In this document: positions 60,314 through 64,000 of the stretch, piece by piece | How positions within the stretch are numbered: position 1 is the first letter of the stretch | Layout: each line of letters opens with the position of its first letter | Origin: Catellatospora coxensis | GTDB lineage: Bacteria > Actinomycetota > Actinomycetes > Mycobacteriales > Micromonosporaceae | Reading direction: 5' to 3' | Assembly: GCF_016862635.1 (NCBI RefSeq) | Contig: NZ_BONI01000015.1 | Span: 62,001 to 126,000 of the forward strand | Length of the DNA stretch: 64,000 nt | Notes under the pieces: model-generated | The model's database searches: none | Told to the model about the DNA's origin: nothing | What the model saw: the letters and a program-made list of their open reading frames with translations, nothing else | Made by a program: the position numbers and the translations under genes

Positions 60314-61459
60314 TCAGCCGAAAGCCGCCTGAACCAGCATCCGGTTCCCGAGCTGGGCCTTGTCCACCGTGAACTGGGCGACCACCCGGAGGTCCGCGTC
60401 CAGGCGGTAAACCTTGCGCGGATCGCCGGACACGCCCACGACCAGCGAACCGTCGGGCAGGAACCACACCGACGAGGCCTCGCCGACCGGGAACGTGACA
60501 GGGCGGCCCGAGGTCATGTCGATGACGTCGGCGACGTGCAGCCGCCGGCTCGGGTCACCGGCATCCGTGCTCACCGCCGCGTACCGGCCGTCGTGGGACA
60601 CCCCCAGCACCACCGCGTCCAAGCCGTGCTCGGTCTCGTACGGCACCGACCGAGGCGCGGTGCCGTCCGCCTTCGTGACGGTCAGCCGTCCCTCGCCGAT
60701 CGTGCCGCGGAACGGCCCGGTGGCCAGCGCCCGCGCCTCCTTCCAGGCGTCGCGCTCCATCGCGCTGAACTTCCCGCTGCTCGCGTCGACCACGCCGACC
60801 GTGCCGGCGTTGTCCATCTTGCCGACGTACAGCCGGGTGGAGTCGGGGCTCCACACCACGTTGCCGGTGCCGAGGCACAGCACCCGGCTGCCCCGCTTCT
60901 GCGCCGTGCCGCCACGGACGTCGGCGATCATCAGGTCGCCGCTGGCGCCGCTCGGATCGTCGGCGCTGACAACCCAGGCGACCTGGCGGCCGTCGGGTGA
61001 AACGGTGACCGTCTGCCACGGGCAGGCGTCGTCGGCCGGGTGGGTGATCGTCCGCAGCTTCTCCGTACGGGTGACCGGCTCGCAGGTCCCCGGCTCGGGT
61101 GTGCCGCAGGGGTAGCTCTCGTGCAGCACGTGGAGCTCGAGCTTCGTCGTGCCGGCCTCCCGCATGAAGTAGTAGTCGCCGGTGACCGCCGGTCGTGCCG
61201 AGGCCGACGGCGAGGGCGGCGACGCGGACACGGAGGGCGTCGTGGCGGTATCGGGGTCGGCGCCGCCCCCGCCGGTCATCGCGACGGCGGTGACGCCGGC
61301 GCTGCCCAGCAGGACCAGCGACAGCGCGGAGGTCAGCACGGTGCGCCGCACACCGATCCGGTGCGAGGTACGCAGCGCCCGGTCGCGCAGGTCCACCGGG
61401 TTCACGTCGTCGGCGAGGTCCGCCAGGCCGGACCGCAGGTTGTCCATCGGGGCGTTCAT
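60314..61459 (-). CDS. Membrane-anchored β-propeller-like protein paired with ECF sigma factor
   Basis: 381 residues; its ATG overlaps the sigma stop (ATGA). A cytoplasmic segment of about 40 residues leads to a membrane helix (about 41-61, VLTSALSLVLLGSAGVTAVAM) and a Pro/Ser-rich linker. The outer domain has WD40/TolB-like blades such as VTVSPDGRQVAWVVS, VVWSPDSTRLYVG and VSHDGRYAAVSTD. It probably senses an envelope signal and controls the sigma factor, like the partners at 44647 and 55785. Confidence 0.8.
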   Translation of the reverse strand: MNAPMDNLRSGLADLADDVNPVDLRDRALRTSHRIGVRRTVLTSALSLVLLGSAGVTAVAMTGGGGADPDTATTPSVSASPPSPSASARPAVTGDYYFMREAGTTKLELHVLHESYPCGTPEPGTCEPVTRTEKLRTITHPADDACPWQTVTVSPDGRQVAWVVSADDPSGASGDLMIADVRGGTAQKRGSRVLCLGTGNVVWSPDSTRLYVGKMDNAGTVGVVDASSGKFSAMERDAWKEARALATGPFRGTIGEGRLTVTKADGTAPRSVPYETEHGLDAVVLGVSHDGRYAAVSTDAGDPSRRLHVADVIDMTSGRPVTFPVGEASSVWFLPDGSLVVGVSGDPRKVYRLDADLRVVAQFTVDKAQLGNRMLVQAAFG

Positions 61460-61980
61460 CGGGCGACTCCGTTCGCGGCGTGCAGGTCGGACAGTTCAGG
61501 GGCGATCACACGCAGCCGGGCGAGCGCCTTGGCGGTCTGGGACTTCACCGTGCCGACCGAGACGCCGAGCACCTCGGCGGCCTCGGCCTCGGTGCGGTCC
61601 TCGAAGAAGCGGAGCACCAGCACCGCCCGCTGCTTGTCGGACAGCTTCAGCAGCGCTGCCCGCAGGCTGAGCTTCAGTGCCGACGCGCTGGAATGGTCCC
61701 CGCCGCGCCCGCGTTCGGGCAGCTCACCGGGCAGCACCTCGGCGACCTTGCCGCGACGCCACCAGGCGACCTGGAGGTGATACATGACCTTGCGGGTGTA
61801 CGCCTCGGCGTTGCCGCTGTCGTGCAGCCGCCGCCAGGAGCGGTGCGTACGGGCGAGCGCGGACTGGACCAGGTCTTCGGCCAGATGCTGGTCCCCGGTG
61901 AGCAGGTAGGCGGCGCGCAGCAGCGCCGGTGAGCGGTGTCGGACGAAGCTGTCGAACTCCGCTGATGGCGAGTCGACCAC
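61456..61980 (-). CDS. ECF (SigE-type) RNA polymerase sigma factor
   Basis: 174 residues from GTG (61978-61980) with GGGGGC six bases before. Region 2: LLRAAYLLTGDQHLAEDLVQSAL, EAYTRKVMYHLQVAWWRR. Region 4: LLKLSDKQRAVLVLRFFEDRTEAEAAEVLGVS and GTVKSQTAKALARLR. The DRTEAEAAEVLG wording is that of the actinobacterial SigE-family ECF group. It heads a two-gene unit and is divergent from the MFS gene. Confidence 0.93.
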   Translation of the reverse strand: MVDSPSAEFDSFVRHRSPALLRAAYLLTGDQHLAEDLVQSALARTHRSWRRLHDSGNAEAYTRKVMYHLQVAWWRRGKVAEVLPGELPERGRGGDHSSASALKLSLRAALLKLSDKQRAVLVLRFFEDRTEAEAAEVLGVSVGTVKSQTAKALARLRVIAPELSDLHAANGVAR

Positions 61981-62145
61981 GTTTGCCCCCGTTGGCTGAG
62001 GAGTGGCGGCAGGCGAGGTGTTCCTGCCGTAGTGACGACCTGCAAGATGCGTGCTCCGCGGGGAAGGTTGCCGCCGTCGGCTGAATATTGTTCGCGGGCC
62101 GGTTGTGTCGGTCACCAGCCCTGGCCCACAGATCGTTTGCTCGGC

Positions 62146-62151
62146 TAAGGT
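62146..62151 (+). promoter_or_regulatory. Leaderless -10 element of the MFS gene
   Basis: TAAGGT is followed by seven bases and the GTG at 62159, with no ribosome-binding site between. Confidence 0.45.
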
Positions 62152-62158
62152 TCTGCGC

Positions 62159-63445
62159 GTGAGCGAGGTAGCCGAGAAGCAGGCCGAACCAGGGACGGCC
62201 GTTCCCGCGCGGCGTCGCCGGTTCTTCATGGACACCCGGCCGCTGCGGCACCGGCCGTACCGCCGGCTCTGGACCTCGACCATCGTGACCGCCCTCGGCA
62301 GTCAGCTGACCGCGGTCGCGGTGCCCAAGCAGATCTACGACATGACCGGCTCCTCGGTCTGGGTCGGCATCGCCAGCATCTCGGGACTCGCGCCGCTGAT
62401 CGTCTTCGCGCTGTGGGGCGGCGCGATCGCGGACACCGTCGACCGCCGCCGGATGCTGCTGTTCACCAACTCGGGCATCGCCCTGCTGTGCGTGGTCTTC
62501 TGGCTGCAGGCGGCGCTGGACGTGAACTCCATCCCGCTGCTGCTGGTGCTGGTCGCCGTGCAGCAGGCGCTGTTCGGCATGAACATGCCGGCCCGCACCG
62601 CCTCGGTCGCCCGGCTGGTGCCCGCCGCGGAACTGCCCGCGGCCGGGGCACTCAACTCGACCGTCATGCAGGGCGGCCAGATCGCCGGCCCGATGCTGGC
62701 CGGCGCGCTGATCCCGCTGCTCGGCCTGCCCCTGCTGTACCTGTTCGACGCCATCGCGCTGTGCGCCGCGCTGTACGCCGTCTGGCGGCTGCCGTCGCTG
62801 CCCCCGCTGTCAGGCGTCGCCCGCCGGGCCGGGCTGGCCGACATCCTGGACGGCTTCCGCTACCTGGCGACCCACCGGCTGCTCATGGTCTCCATGGCCG
62901 CGGACGTCATCGCCATGGTCTTCGGCATGCCCCGCGCCCTGTTCCCGCAGCTCGCCGACACCGCGTTCCCGGGAGTGAACGAGAACTTCGCGCTGGGCAT
63001 GCTGTACGCCGCGATCCCGATCGGTGCCCTGCTCGGCGGCCTGCTCTCCGGCACCTTCTCGCACATCCGCCGGCACGGCCTGATGCTGGTCATCGCGGTC
63101 TGCGCCTGGGGCGCGGCGATCGCGGGCTTCGGGATGAGCAGCTCGCTGTGGCTGGCCGTGGTGTTCCTGGGCGTCGCCGGCGTCGCCGACATGGTCTCCA
63201 TGGTGTTCCGCGGGGCGATCCTGCAGGCCGCGGCGACCGACGAGATGCGCGGCCGGATGCAGGGCGTGCACACCGTCGTGGTGGCGGGTGGGCCGCGCCT
63301 GGCCGACCTGCTGCACGGCGTCGCGGTGCCGGTGGCCGGCGCGAGCGCGGCGGTGGCGGGCGGCGGGGTACTCGTGATAGTCGCGATGACGGTGCTCGCC
63401 CTGGCCGTGCCCGCCTTCCTCAGGTACCGCGGCCCGGCCCGCTGA
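62159..63445 (+). CDS. MFS transporter (EntS/MFS_3-like exporter)
   Basis: 428 residues from GTG (62159). About 11-12 membrane helices follow a short cytoplasmic start. The family loop between helices 2 and 3 is GGAIADTVDRRRML, and NMPARTASVARLVP is typical of the EntS-like exporters. Substrate is unknown; relatives export siderophores or drugs. It is divergent from the sigma factor gene. Confidence 0.88.
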   Translation: MSEVAEKQAEPGTAVPARRRRFFMDTRPLRHRPYRRLWTSTIVTALGSQLTAVAVPKQIYDMTGSSVWVGIASISGLAPLIVFALWGGAIADTVDRRRMLLFTNSGIALLCVVFWLQAALDVNSIPLLLVLVAVQQALFGMNMPARTASVARLVPAAELPAAGALNSTVMQGGQIAGPMLAGALIPLLGLPLLYLFDAIALCAALYAVWRLPSLPPLSGVARRAGLADILDGFRYLATHRLLMVSMAADVIAMVFGMPRALFPQLADTAFPGVNENFALGMLYAAIPIGALLGGLLSGTFSHIRRHGLMLVIAVCAWGAAIAGFGMSSSLWLAVVFLGVAGVADMVSMVFRGAILQAAATDEMRGRMQGVHTVVVAGGPRLADLLHGVAVPVAGASAAVAGGGVLVIVAMTVLALAVPAFLRYRGPAR

Positions 63446-63562
63446 CGAGCGGGGCTGAACACCCATTAAGGTGGTCCGACCGGAGCACGGCTGGTCCGGG
63501 CGCGGCCGCTCGCCGCGCCGGGGGCGGCGGGTTCCGCCCACCCCCTCGGAACGGAACAGCAC

Positions 63563-64000
63563 ATGCGCGTCACCCGGCGAAACAAGATCCTCCTGTCGGC
63601 GCTGGCGTGCCTGCTGGTCCTGCCGGTGGTCACGGTCTTCGGCCTCAACCGGTACGTCAACGACACCTCGGTGCCGCTGACCGACAGCCTTTTCCCGGAA
63701 AGCGCCCCCAAGCGGCTGCTGGCGATCTTCGCGCACCCCGACGACGAGATCACCGTGGCTGGCTCGCTGCGCCGGATGAGCGAGGAGGCCGACGCCGAGA
63801 TCACCATCGCGTACCTCACCCGAGGCGAAGCCGCGAACGTGCCCAAGGCCTCGCTGTCCGACCTCGCGCAGCGCCGCACGGTCGAGGCGGACAACGCCGG
63901 CAAGGTGCTCGGGGCCGACAACGTCGAGCTGTTCGACTTCCGCGACAGCGGCCTGCCCGCGGCCGACGGCGCCAAGGCGCAGGAGACCATCCTGAACCTG
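63563..64000 (+). CDS. PIG-L family deacetylase, membrane-anchored; 3' end beyond window
   Basis: 146 codons from the ATG at 63563, open to the window edge. One membrane helix or signal anchor spans about 9-28 (LLSALACLLVLPVVTVFGL). The LmbE/PIG-L zinc motif is LLAIFAHPDDE (about 52-62), followed by YLTRGEAAN. Family members remove N-acetyl groups from GlcNAc-containing glycans or mycothiol precursors. The membrane anchor suggests an outer-face substrate rather than MshB-type mycothiol synthesis. Confidence 0.85.
   Translation, partial: MRVTRRNKILLSALACLLVLPVVTVFGLNRYVNDTSVPLTDSLFPESAPKRLLAIFAHPDDEITVAGSLRRMSEEADAEITIAYLTRGEAANVPKASLSDLAQRRTVEADNAGKVLGADNVELFDFRDSGLPAADGAKAQETILNL

Noticed and set aside
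1-64000. CRISPR arrays, insertion sequences, prophage or a defence island
   Set aside because: No regularly spaced direct repeats, transposase, integrase, phage structural genes or known defence domains were found on either strand.

Overview
The window is bacterial DNA of very high GC content with actinomycete gene sets: the fhaA-fhaB-pstP-rodA-pbpA-pknA-pknB block, crgA, a class E sortase, an XRE/DUF397 pair, a chaplin-like protein and several SigE-type ECF sigma factors. The mix resembles Micromonosporaceae, but that is inference and no genus can be named. The pkn/fha block lies near oriC in known actinomycetes, and a perfect parS site is present at 59684-59699, so the segment is probably origin-proximal chromosome. 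I see no transposase, phage gene, CRISPR array or plasmid function.

Region by region. 1-5500: the 5' part of an NlpC/P60-type secreted protein, two CNNM/CBS membrane proteins and a membrane-bound Fe-S oxidoreductase. 5600-17700: crgA, a DUF881 protein, sortase E with a small membrane partner, and pabA. These converge on the seven-gene operon that runs leftward from fhaA to pknB and links Ser/Thr kinase signalling to cell elongation. 17951-24100: tRNA-Leu(CAG), then a leftward lipoprotein / adaptor / ABC ATPase / permease operon divergent from a two-component system. 24200-33200: two glycan genes, several unknown small proteins, an XRE/DUF397 pair, two PASTA proteins and a polytopic membrane protein. 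33200-40400: CapA-like protein, GCS2-like ligase, a MarR regulator, a large HTH/NB-ARC/TPR regulator and a lipoprotein.

40480-52630 holds a leucine/branched-chain acyl-CoA catabolic set, all leftward: acyl-CoA dehydrogenase, carboxyltransferase, HMG-CoA lyase, biotin carboxylase and a TetR regulator. It is split by a chaplin-like gene, an ECF sigma pair and a large subtilase. Four near-identical palindromes of the form TNAACG-NN-CGTTNA lie immediately upstream of the four transcription units of this set, including the tetR gene itself, and each overlaps a -10-like hexamer. This is the most coherent unreported-looking signal in the window and predicts a local TetR (BkaR-like) regulon.

52627-64000: a large TPR protein, two more ECF sigma/membrane-partner pairs, a mycothiol-dependent-isomerase-like protein, a GDSL hydrolase, a FrnE-like oxidoreductase, the parS site, an MFS exporter and the start of a PIG-L deacetylase. 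Short perfect hairpins, some belonging to a dispersed palindrome family with the core GCAACTCTT, separate many units. Several genes appear to be leaderless, with a TANNNT hexamer 6-7 bases before the start codon. I do not see a clear novel multi-gene machinery; the regulon, the parS site, the palindrome family and the repeated DETT-type motifs are the leads worth testing.
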